Shown piece after piece: positions 6,575-11,860 of a DNA stretch of 11,860 nucleotides (its first letter is position 1; each line of letters starts with the position of its first letter). Position numbers and translations under genes: made by a program. The DNA comes from an uncultured Corynebacterium sp. GTDB taxonomy: Bacteria; Actinomycetota; Actinomycetes; Mycobacteriales; Mycobacteriaceae. The notes under the pieces are model-generated. The model saw nothing but the letters and a program-made list of their open reading frames with translations. It was not told the DNA's origin and did no database searches. The stretch is from positions 1 to 11,860 of the forward strand of contig NZ_CAMIAN010000052.1 of NCBI RefSeq assembly GCF_946221155.1. Reading direction: 5' to 3'.

Positions 6575-7720
6575 ATGACGAGTGAGCCTATTGATTGCCC
6601 AATCCAAGCTGATACGGCTGCCGCCGAAGCGCGGCGTCGCGCCCACAAGGACGCGCCGTTCCTTGCAGCAGCTCGCGGTGATACCCCAAGCCGCCGCCCG
6701 GTGTGGATGATGCGCCAGGCCGGTCGCTCGCTACCGGAGTACCGAGAGATCCGTAAAGACTACGGAATGCTCGAATCGTGCTTTAAACCGGAGCTCCTCG
6801 CGGAGATCACCTTGCAGCCCGTTCGCCGTCACGATGCGGACGCAGCCATTCTGTTCTCTGACATCGTGGTGCCGCTGAAGGCTGCGGGCGTGGACCTGGA
6901 CATCGTTGCCGGCCGCGGCCCAGTTCTGGAACGCCCCGTGCGCACGGCAGAAGAGGTAGCTGCACTGCCGATCGTGGAAAGCAGTCAATTAGAAAGCATC
7001 GTAGATGGCATTGGCGGTGTGCTGGAGGGGCTGCGCGACGACCAGGTTCTCATCGGTTTCGCCGGCGCGCCGTTTACTCTTGCCTCCTACCTCGTCGAGG
7101 GCGGGCCTTCGAAGAACCATGAGGTCACAAAGGCTCTGATGTACTCGCAGCCGGAAGTGTGGCACGCCTTGATGCGCCGATTGACGCCCACTATCATCCG
7201 CTTCCTGCAGGTTCAGGCGGAAGCTGGCGTGGATGCCCTGCAGCTTTTTGACTCCTGGGCCGGCTACCTGACAGCGCGGGACTACCGCGAGTTCGTCCGC
7301 CCGTATTCCAGCCAGATTTTCAATGCGATGCGCGCCTACGGCGTGCCGATGATCCACTTCGGAGTGGGCACCGGCGAGCTGCTGGGAGACATGGCTTTGG
7401 CTGGCCCCGACGTCGTGGGCGTGGATTGGCGCGTGCCGCTGGATTCTGCCGCCACGCGCGTCTCCGCGCTGCAGGAGGCCGATCCGACTGCGGAGCCGAC
7501 AGCTCGCGCCAAGGCTCTGCAGGGCAACCTGGATCCGGCCGTACTGTTCGCCGGGCCGGAGGTTGTGGAAGCACAGATCGCCCGCGTCTGTGCTGAGGCC
7601 GATCGAGCCATCGAGCGCGGCCAGGCACGCGGACACATCTTCAACCTCGGCCACGGGGTATTGCCGAATACTGATCCCGATGCCATTACCCGCGCCTTCG
7701 AGGAGGTCCACAAGCGATGA
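6575..7720 (+). CDS. hemE: Uroporphyrinogen III decarboxylase
   Basis: HemE removes the four acetate carboxyl groups of uroporphyrinogen III to give coproporphyrinogen III, in the cytosol and without a cofactor. Counted from the ATG at 6575 the protein has 381 residues, about 25 more than many homologues, all at the N-terminus. The signature RRPVWMMRQAGR is at 40-51. ILFSDIVVP follows, with the conserved aspartate at 96. Further along come GFAGAPFTLASYLVEGG, FDSWAGYL with RDYREFVRPY, HFGVGTGELL, LQGNLDPAVL and the terminal NLGHGVLPNTDPDAI. All parts of the active-site barrel are present. The frame stays open back to a GTG at 6539, but the promoter layout favours 6575 and a leaderless message. 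The stop overlaps the hemY start as ATGA, so hemE and hemY form a coupled pair. Confidence 0.96.
   Translation: MTSEPIDCPIQADTAAAEARRRAHKDAPFLAAARGDTPSRRPVWMMRQAGRSLPEYREIRKDYGMLESCFKPELLAEITLQPVRRHDADAAILFSDIVVPLKAAGVDLDIVAGRGPVLERPVRTAEEVAALPIVESSQLESIVDGIGGVLEGLRDDQVLIGFAGAPFTLASYLVEGGPSKNHEVTKALMYSQPEVWHALMRRLTPTIIRFLQVQAEAGVDALQLFDSWAGYLTARDYREFVRPYSSQIFNAMRAYGVPMIHFGVGTGELLGDMALAGPDVVGVDWRVPLDSAATRVSALQEADPTAEPTARAKALQGNLDPAVLFAGPEVVEAQIARVCAEADRAIERGQARGHIFNLGHGVLPNTDPDAITRAFEEVHKR
7701..7706 (+). promoter_or_regulatory. Shine-Dalgarno of hemY inside hemE
   Basis: AGGAGG, the full consensus, lies ten bases before the hemY ATG and within the last codons of hemE. It fixes the hemY start at 7717 and contrasts with hemE itself, which has no such site. 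Confidence 0.8.
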
Positions 7721-9162
7721 AGCCCAACCAGTTTTCCTGCCACTTCGAGAAGCTAGATACCGCCGGCCTGGAAGGGCTGCGCGTCGCCGTGATTGGCGGC
7801 GGCATCGCGGGCCTGGCCGCAGCTTGGGAACTGCGCCGACAGCTGGGTTCGAACGCCCGAATCCTGATCACTGAGGCCTATGACCGCCTTGGCGGAAAGC
7901 TTAAGACCGTAAACTACGCCAACGGTCCGGTGGACATGGGCGCGGAGGCCTACATGGGTTTCCGCCAGGACTTCACTGAGCTGGTTGAATCCGTTGGGTT
8001 GGGGGATCAGCTGTGCGTGCCATCTGGGTTGCCGAGCGGGTTTTATGTGGACGGCGCCCTGGTGGATATTCCGCGGCGCACTTTGATGGGCATCCCTTCG
8101 CGCGGTACGGACGTTGCCGAGGTCGTGGGGCAGGACGGTGCAGCGCGCATCGACGCCGAACGTAACGGCCAGCCAATGACCTGGACGCCGGGGCAGGACA
8201 CGTCCGTCGGACAGCTGGTGGAAGCCCGCTTGGGCCGCATTGTGGTCGACCGTTTGGTCTCCCCGCTGCTGGGCGGTGTGTACTCCTGCAATGCCTTCGA
8301 CCTGGGAGTCCGCGCTACGCTTCCGCAGCTAGCAGCGGAGCTGGATCGCCGTGGCGCGGAAGGTCAGCCGTTCTTCCTGGTAGATGCAGTCGAGCACCTT
8401 CTTTCTAAGCGGCCCGTGCCCGAGGCAGGGGACAAGCCGAAGCCCGTCTTCCGCAGTCTGCGAGGCGGTTACGCCAGCCTGGTGGACGCGCTGGTGCGCC
8501 ACGCAGACCCGGAAGTTCTGCGTAACACTGCTGTGGAATCCATTGGCCGTACTCGAGGCGGCTACTACATCGACCCTATTGGCGAGTTCGATGCCGTCAT
8601 CGTCGCCACCCCGGCGCCCACCGCGTCCGCCATTCTGCAGTACATGGCTCCCACCGCCGCGGACGTGCTGGGTGAGATCGACCTCGCCAGCAGCGTAGTC
8701 GTCGGCATGCGCATGGCTTCCGCGCACGGTATCCCGGAGCGCTCGGGGGTTCTTTTGGGAAGTGACGCCCCGACGGAGGCGAAGGCTTTCACGTTTTCGT
8801 CTCGAAAGTGGCCGCACCTGGCCGAGCGTGGGGGAGCCTTTGTGCGGGCCAGCTTCGGCAGCTTTGGCAACCCGTGGCACCTGGATGTAGATAACCGTGC
8901 ACTGCTGAGCTTCGCGGTCGAAGACCTGGAGCGCATCACTGGCGAGCGGAAGACGCCGGAAGAGTACTTCGTACAGCGCTGGTGGGGCGGATTGCCGCGC
9001 TATGGCGTGGGCTACATGGATGCAATGACCCAGGCTTACGACGAGGTGCTAGCCATCCGTGGACTGGCACTGGCCGGTTCGATGCTCAACGGTGTCGGCG
9101 TGCCCGCAACCGCCGCGTCGGGCGTGGAGGCAGCACGGGAGATCATCCGCGAAATGGCGTGA
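7717..9162 (+). CDS. hemY: FAD-dependent coproporphyrinogen/protoporphyrinogen III oxidase (HemY/CgoX)
   Basis: The enzyme takes six electrons from a porphyrinogen with oxygen as acceptor. Because hemQ lies next door, the likely reaction is coproporphyrinogen III to coproporphyrin III, for which the name cgoX is now used. The 481-residue protein starts with a Rossmann fold: RVAVIGGGIAGLAAAWELRR with the dinucleotide loop at 27-32, an acidic Glu53, and then RLGGKLKT. The substrate region follows, with PLLGGVYSCNAFDLG near 185-200. The C-terminal FAD motif is LAGSMLNGVGVPATAASGVEAAREII. No membrane segment or signal peptide is evident, which fits the soluble or peripheral Gram-positive type. 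The start overlaps the hemE stop (ATGA) and has a strong AGGAGG. The gene is intact. Biochemical testing of substrate preference would decide between the two names. Confidence 0.93.
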   Translation: MKPNQFSCHFEKLDTAGLEGLRVAVIGGGIAGLAAAWELRRQLGSNARILITEAYDRLGGKLKTVNYANGPVDMGAEAYMGFRQDFTELVESVGLGDQLCVPSGLPSGFYVDGALVDIPRRTLMGIPSRGTDVAEVVGQDGAARIDAERNGQPMTWTPGQDTSVGQLVEARLGRIVVDRLVSPLLGGVYSCNAFDLGVRATLPQLAAELDRRGAEGQPFFLVDAVEHLLSKRPVPEAGDKPKPVFRSLRGGYASLVDALVRHADPEVLRNTAVESIGRTRGGYYIDPIGEFDAVIVATPAPTASAILQYMAPTAADVLGEIDLASSVVVGMRMASAHGIPERSGVLLGSDAPTEAKAFTFSSRKWPHLAERGGAFVRASFGSFGNPWHLDVDNRALLSFAVEDLERITGERKTPEEYFVQRWWGGLPRYGVGYMDAMTQAYDEVLAIRGLALAGSMLNGVGVPATAASGVEAAREIIREMA

Positions 9163-9174
9163 CCTTACCCACGC

Positions 9175-9190
9175 CCGGCTTCCCAGCCGG
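9175..9190. other. GC-rich hairpin after hemY
   Basis: CCGGCT and AGCCGG form a six-base-pair stem around a TCCC loop, 12 bases after the hemY stop. No T-run follows on either strand, so it is not a standard intrinsic terminator. It may protect the hemE-hemY message from 3' decay or partly reduce read-through into hemQ. Confidence 0.4.
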
Positions 9191-9201
9191 ATGAACTCGC
9201 G

Positions 9202-9207
9202 TAGATT
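9202..9207 (+). promoter_or_regulatory. Possible -10 box for hemQ
   Basis: TAGATT fits the corynebacterial TAnnnT pattern within the 121-base hemY-hemQ gap. TATAGG at 9216-9221 is an alternative. Either would give a leader of about 55-70 bases that includes the duplicated AGGCTAAA element. No convincing -35 is seen, and hemQ could also be read from the hemE promoter. Confidence 0.27.
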
Positions 9208-9262
9208 GGACTTCGTATAGGCCGGCAACGGCTGCCATAGAACCTATGAATGGAACTCAGAA

Positions 9263-9279
9263 AGGCTAAAGAGGCTAAA
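9263..9279 (+). repeat. Tandem AGGCTAAA repeat spanning the hemQ ribosome-binding site
   Basis: AGGCTAAA occurs at 9263-9270 and again at 9272-9279 with a one-base gap, so the period is nine bases. The GAGG core at 9271-9274, nine bases before the ATG, is the better placed Shine-Dalgarno; the AAGG of the first copy duplicates it upstream. It may be a small slippage duplication. Confidence 0.5.
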
Positions 9280-9283
9280 AATC

Positions 9284-10000
9284 ATGACTGAACTGAACGC
9301 GCAGGAAATCAAGCGTCTCAACGCCGTCGTTCGCTTCGCCACCTACTCGGTCTTCAAGATCGAGCCGGGCGTGCTGGGGGATCGTGCGGAGGCAGCCGCT
9401 GATTTTCAGGCATTCATTGATTCCTTCGAGGATGAGGACCTGGTGATCCGCGGCGTCTACGACCTGTCCGCGCTGCGCGCCGAGGCTGACGTAATGATTT
9501 GGTGGCACGCGGAGAAGATGCAGGATCTGCAGGTGGCCTACCGCCGTTTCCTCAAGGAAACCAAGCTGGGACAGGCCTGCGAGCCGGTATGGTCCAACAC
9601 CTGCTTGCACCGCCCAAGCGAGTTCAACAAGGCTCACCTGCCGTCCTTCATCATGGATGAGGAGCCGGGCGATTGGATCTGCGTCTACCCGTTCGTCCGC
9701 AGCTACGACTGGTACACCATGGAACGTGCGGAGCGCTCCCGCCTGCTGCGCGAGCACGGCAAGGCCGCTCTGGGCTTCGACGAGGTTCGTGCCAACACCG
9801 TTCCCGCCTTCGCACTGGGCGACTACGAGTGGATCCTGGCCTTCGAATCCCCGACCCTGGAGCGCATCGTCGAGCTGATGTACAAGATGCGCTACACGGA
9901 GGCTCGCCACCACGTGCGCGAGGAAATCCCGTTCTTCACCGGTCGCCGCGTCAACGGCGATAAGGAGGAGCTGGCCAGCTTTGTAGAGTCGCTGGCCTAG
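9284..10000 (+). CDS. hemQ: Coproheme decarboxylase (HemQ/ChdC)
   Basis: HemQ oxidatively decarboxylates two propionates of iron-coproporphyrin III with H2O2 to give haem b, the last step of the coproporphyrin-dependent pathway. The 238-residue protein belongs to the chlorite-dismutase-like fold family. The predicted catalytic tyrosine is Tyr135 in VYPFVRSYDWY, the proximal haem ligand His158 in LLREHGKAALGF, and the distal base His118 in NKAHLPSF. These three positions agree with the numbering I recall for the C. diphtheriae enzyme, and a distal histidine marks the actinobacterial clade. RANTVPAFALGDYEWI is another family hallmark. ATG 9284 follows GAGG by nine bases. The gene lies 121 bases after hemY and may have its own promoter. 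It converges on msrB. True chlorite dismutase activity is unlikely given these residues and the haem-gene context. Confidence 0.96.
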   Translation: MTELNAQEIKRLNAVVRFATYSVFKIEPGVLGDRAEAAADFQAFIDSFEDEDLVIRGVYDLSALRAEADVMIWWHAEKMQDLQVAYRRFLKETKLGQACEPVWSNTCLHRPSEFNKAHLPSFIMDEEPGDWICVYPFVRSYDWYTMERAERSRLLREHGKAALGFDEVRANTVPAFALGDYEWILAFESPTLERIVELMYKMRYTEARHHVREEIPFFTGRRVNGDKEELASFVESLA

Positions 10001-10004
10001 CACC

Positions 10005-10036
10005 ATCCGGCCCTAACTGGGCCTAGCTGGCCGGAT
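10005..10036. terminator. Inverted repeat between convergent hemQ and msrB, possible two-way terminator
   Basis: ATCCGGCC at 10005-10012 and GGCCGGAT at 10029-10036 form a perfect eight-base-pair stem. The 16-base loop contains part of an alternative nested stem, GGCCC (10009-10013) with GGGCC (10019-10023). The repeat starts five bases after the hemQ stop and includes the last codons of msrB. No U-tract follows on either strand, so any termination would be of the non-canonical kind. Confidence 0.5.
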
Positions 10037-10457
10037 CCTCGGCCGGCTGCAGCGTCAAAGCAATGCTGTTGATGCAATAGCGCAGGTCGGTGGGCGTAGG
10101 GTAACCCTCGCCCTCGAAAACGTGGCCCAGGTGGCCTTCACACTGCGCACACAGAACTTCGATGCGGCGCATGCCGAGGGAATCGTCGACGCGCGTAATC
10201 ACCGCATCCGAATCCTTCGGATCGAAAAAGCTCGGCCAGCCGCAGTGCGAATGGAACTTTTCGGTCGAGCGGAACAGCTCCGCGCCGCACCCCTTGCAGG
10301 CGTACACGCCCTCGGTCTCTGTGTCCGTGTACTCGCCCTTAAAAGGAGCCTCAGTTCCCGCCCGGCGCAGCACGGCGAACTCCTCGGGGGTGAGGCGCTC
10401 GCGCCACTGCTCGTCAGTGAGCTTGCGGAAATCTGCGGTGGGGTTCAACTCAGCCAT
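10023..10457 (-). CDS. msrB: Peptide-methionine (R)-S-oxide reductase
   Basis: MsrB reduces the R epimer of methionine sulfoxide in proteins in the cytosol, recycled by thioredoxin. The 144-residue protein is a complete single MsrB domain. The two zinc-binding CXXC pairs are Cys54/Cys57 in ACKGCGAELF and Cys103/Cys106 in LCAQCEGHLGHVF. The core HCGWPSFFDP lies at 71-80, and the catalytic nucleophile is Cys128 in RYCINS. The open frame extends upstream to 10604, but that extension lies inside aftC and lacks family similarity. The ATG at 10457 follows AGGAGA by eight bases and gives the normal MsrB N-terminus. The start overlaps the end of aftC by eight bases, so it is read as the second gene of an aftC-msrB operon. 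I recall the same gene pair in M. tuberculosis. Confidence 0.96.
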   Translation of the reverse strand: MAELNPTADFRKLTDEQWRERLTPEEFAVLRRAGTEAPFKGEYTDTETEGVYACKGCGAELFRSTEKFHSHCGWPSFFDPKDSDAVITRVDDSLGMRRIEVLCAQCEGHLGHVFEGEGYPTPTDLRYCINSIALTLQPAEDPAS

Positions 10458-11715
10458 CAGTTGCTTCTCCTGTCTTTGCCTTATCCCGGTAGAAAAGACC
10501 GTTCGTGTGCAGATCGCCGAAGGGGTGGACGTTGTGGCGTCGATCCCTAAAGAACCACATCGTAGAGACCACCGCAGCGGCAACCAGCAACAATGACCAA
10601 CCAATAGTCCCGCGCGTATATTCCGCCACCCGGCCGTAGTTCACCCACCTGTCCGAGAACCACGAGTCGTAGCTGAAGAAGAAGTACACTCCCAGCCACG
10701 CCACCGGGCTGTGCATCACGGAGCGGGAGGAAAGAACTGTGAAGAGGATCGGCAGTAGCAGCATCGAGTAATACATTTGGCCCAGGCTGCTAATCAGGAA
10801 CACGCCAGTCAGAAGCACGCCGGCGGTACTGGCGCCCCACATCACCGGATCGCGGTCGCGGAAGCGCAGTAGCATCGCCAGTGCCACGAGAACGCAGATA
10901 GCGGCCAGGATGCGCCATAGCCAGATCGTCCAATCCGGGAAGCCAAAGTACACGCCCACGCCAGGGATCGACGAGTTGGCAAAATCGCGCACCCCGCCGA
11001 GGTAGGGCAGCAACTTGTCGAAGTAATCACCCGCATTCGTGGTGAGTGGCCAGGCGATGACGTTAACGACGATCGGGATCACCAGGCCGGTGGCGATGGT
11101 AGAGAGTTGGCGGCGCATCAGAGGAATGAAGAGCAGCGGCAGGAATTGCGGCTTGATCGTGATGGCCAGCCCAATGACGATGCCAGCCAGCACCCCACGG
11201 TTGTTGATAAGCAGCCACAGGAACAGCGCCTCGGCCAGCAACAGCACGCCGTTGATGTTGCCGAACCCAAGAGTATTGGCGATCGACTCGGAGCTGAAGA
11301 GGAAGAAGATGCCGACGGGTAGAACCCAGGAACGCAGGGAATAATCAAAAAGCTTGGTGAGGACCACGACCGCCAGCACGGCCGCAACACCGTTGCCGAC
11401 GACGTAGAAGGCACGCGCCAGATCGATGTTCGTTAACAACGACAAGGGGCTGAGCAGAAGCGTGGCGCCAGGGGAGTAGAGGTAGTGCGGGTCCGTGGAG
11501 GAGTAGTCCTGGTCGTAGATCGCCTCGTGTGCGCGGAACTTGTACAGCGCTGAAATGACCGTGCCGAAGTCATCGGTGAGGCGCGAGTTCCAGGGATGGA
11601 CGAAAACGCGCTGGATAAAAGTCATAACAGCCAGCGGCCAGAACACCCAGCAGAGGATCTGAGAGGTGTCCACGCGGTTATCTGCACGTGTAGAAGAAAG
11701 TTTTTCGGCGTTCAT
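10450..11715 (-). CDS. aftC: Arabinofuranosyltransferase AftC-like GT-C enzyme (DUF2029/GT87 type membrane protein)
   Basis: AftC adds the alpha-1,3 branch to arabinan in cell-wall arabinogalactan, using decaprenyl-phosphoryl arabinose on the outer face of the plasma membrane. This 421-residue protein is strongly hydrophobic, with about ten segments that could cross the membrane. The first extracellular loop carries TDDF at 47-50, whose aspartates are the likely catalytic site of a GT-C fold. AIYDQDYSSTDPHYLYSPG follows. Further along are NINGVLLLAEALFL, IGLAITIKPQFLPLL, GVYFGFPDW, LGQMYYSMLL and PVAWLGVYFFF, each resembling what I remember of M. tuberculosis Rv2673 (AftC), also beside msrB. 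A related mannosyltransferase is the main alternative. ATG 11715 is preferred over TTG 11721. No Shine-Dalgarno sequence is visible and a TAAAAT box ends nine bases upstream. The end overlaps msrB by eight bases. Confidence 0.83.
   Translation of the reverse strand: MNAEKLSSTRADNRVDTSQILCWVFWPLAVMTFIQRVFVHPWNSRLTDDFGTVISALYKFRAHEAIYDQDYSSTDPHYLYSPGATLLLSPLSLLTNIDLARAFYVVGNGVAAVLAVVVLTKLFDYSLRSWVLPVGIFFLFSSESIANTLGFGNINGVLLLAEALFLWLLINNRGVLAGIVIGLAITIKPQFLPLLFIPLMRRQLSTIATGLVIPIVVNVIAWPLTTNAGDYFDKLLPYLGGVRDFANSSIPGVGVYFGFPDWTIWLWRILAAICVLVALAMLLRFRDRDPVMWGASTAGVLLTGVFLISSLGQMYYSMLLLPILFTVLSSRSVMHSPVAWLGVYFFFSYDSWFSDRWVNYGRVAEYTRGTIGWSLLLVAAAVVSTMWFFRDRRHNVHPFGDLHTNGLFYRDKAKTGEATDG
10466..10471 (-). 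promoter_or_regulatory. Shine-Dalgarno of msrB inside aftC
   Basis: On the minus strand AGGAGA lies eight bases before the ATG at 10457. It sits within the last codons of aftC and decides the msrB start against the much longer open frame that runs up to 10604. Confidence 0.8.
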
Positions 11716-11724
11716 CGCCAATTA

Positions 11725-11730
11725 ATTTTA
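11725..11730 (-). promoter_or_regulatory. Candidate -10 box for aftC-msrB
   Basis: On the minus strand TAAAAT, five of six to TATAAT, lies in an AT-rich patch that stands out from the GC-rich surroundings. It ends nine bases before the aftC ATG, so the leader would be only a few bases or absent. It lies downstream of the tRNA terminator, which makes an independent promoter necessary. No -35 match is evident. Confidence 0.5.
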
Positions 11731-11777
11731 GCTACCGAATTTCCTCGAGAGGGCTGCCACGCCGCTGGTAGGGCATG

Positions 11778-11802
11778 AAAAAAAGGGGACCCGAAGGTCC
11801 CC
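11778..11802 (-). terminator. Intrinsic terminator of the tRNA-Gly transcript
   Basis: Read on the minus strand, GGGGACC and GGTCCCC form a perfect seven-base-pair stem around a TTCG tetraloop, followed directly by seven T. The stem is at 11785-11802 and the T-run at 11778-11784. It starts about six bases after the tRNA 3' end and separates the tRNA from aftC. Confidence 0.95.
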
Positions 11803-11808
11803 GAAAGC

Positions 11809-11860
11809 TGGAGCGGATGACGAGACTCGAACTCGCGACCCTCACCTTGGCAAGGTGATG
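11809..11860 (-). tRNA. tRNA-Gly (GCC anticodon), 3' part; 5' end outside window
   Basis: On the minus strand the sequence has an anticodon stem TCACC/GGTGA (plus-strand 11854-11858 and 11842-11846) around the loop TTGCCAA, giving anticodon GCC at 11849-11851, which reads GGC/GGU glycine codons. The T arm is GCGAG, TTCGAGT, CTCGT, with the last pair a G-U wobble. The acceptor 3' strand is CATCCGC, with discriminator T and an encoded CCA at 11809-11811. The D arm and 5' acceptor strand lie beyond the window. The 5' end should begin GCGGATG. Confidence 0.95.

Noticed and set aside
6989..7711. A 240-codon frame antisense to hemE
   Set aside because: hemE is unambiguous here, and the reverse product is low-complexity His/Ala/Gly/Arg-rich with no motif.
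9275..10006. A 243-codon open frame antisense to the whole of hemQ
   Set aside because: It mirrors hemQ exactly, has no recognisable domain, and long antisense frames are expected in GC-rich genes with strong third-position bias.
10458..10604. N-terminal extension of msrB back to 10604
   Set aside because: It lies inside aftC in another frame and has no MsrB similarity. The strong AGGAGA and normal N-terminus support 10457.
1..11860. Mobile element, CRISPR array, phage or defence island
   Set aside because: All genes are recognised core families with continuous order. No transposase, integrase, terminal repeats, spaced repeats or att-like duplication of the tRNA end was seen within the window.

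Overview
The window is high-GC actinobacterial DNA, most probably from a Corynebacterium. The reasons are the gene families themselves (DUF3710, DUF3159, DUF3000, a mycolata-type AftC arabinosyltransferase and an actinobacterial coproheme decarboxylase), the TAnnnT-type -10 boxes, and several start codons that lack a Shine-Dalgarno sequence and sit just after a -10 box. The gene content and neighbourhood also match, from memory, the Mycobacterium tuberculosis aftC-msrB-hemQ-hemY-hemE-DUF3000-rnd-dxs region. The exact species cannot be fixed from sequence reading alone.

Left block, + strand (1-4554): the 3' end of a DUF3710 gene overlaps a six-helix DUF3159 membrane protein by one base. That gene overlaps a TRAM-domain, TrmA/RlmD-class RNA (uracil-5-)methyltransferase. 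A 98-base gap with a possible promoter follows, then a complete dxs for the first step of the MEP isoprenoid pathway.

Middle block, - strand (4551-6502): a GTG-started DUF3000 protein is followed by rnd, an RNase D with an intact DEDDy site and an HRDC region. The stop codons of rnd and dxs overlap tail to tail, leaving no space for an ordinary terminator.

Haem block, + strand (6537-10000): hemE and hemY (cgoX) overlap by ATGA. hemQ (chdC) follows after 121 bases. HemQ has the histidine and tyrosine expected of actinobacterial coproheme decarboxylases, so this is a coproporphyrin-dependent haem set. The ferrochelatase and the early enzymes are not in the window.

Right block, - strand (10023-11860): a partial tRNA-Gly(GCC) with a clear intrinsic terminator, then aftC (arabinan branching in the cell wall) overlapping msrB (methionine sulfoxide repair) by 8 bases. 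msrB converges on hemQ across a perfect 8-bp inverted repeat.

Overall this is conserved core chromosome. I found no mobile element, CRISPR array, defence cassette or clearly undescribed system. The most interesting signals are regulatory: a consistent split between apparently leaderless first genes and SD-led internal genes, an inverted repeat over the DUF3000/hemE divergent promoters, and the overlapping dxs/rnd stops. No gene-free stretch exceeds 300 bases; the longest gap is about 121 bases.
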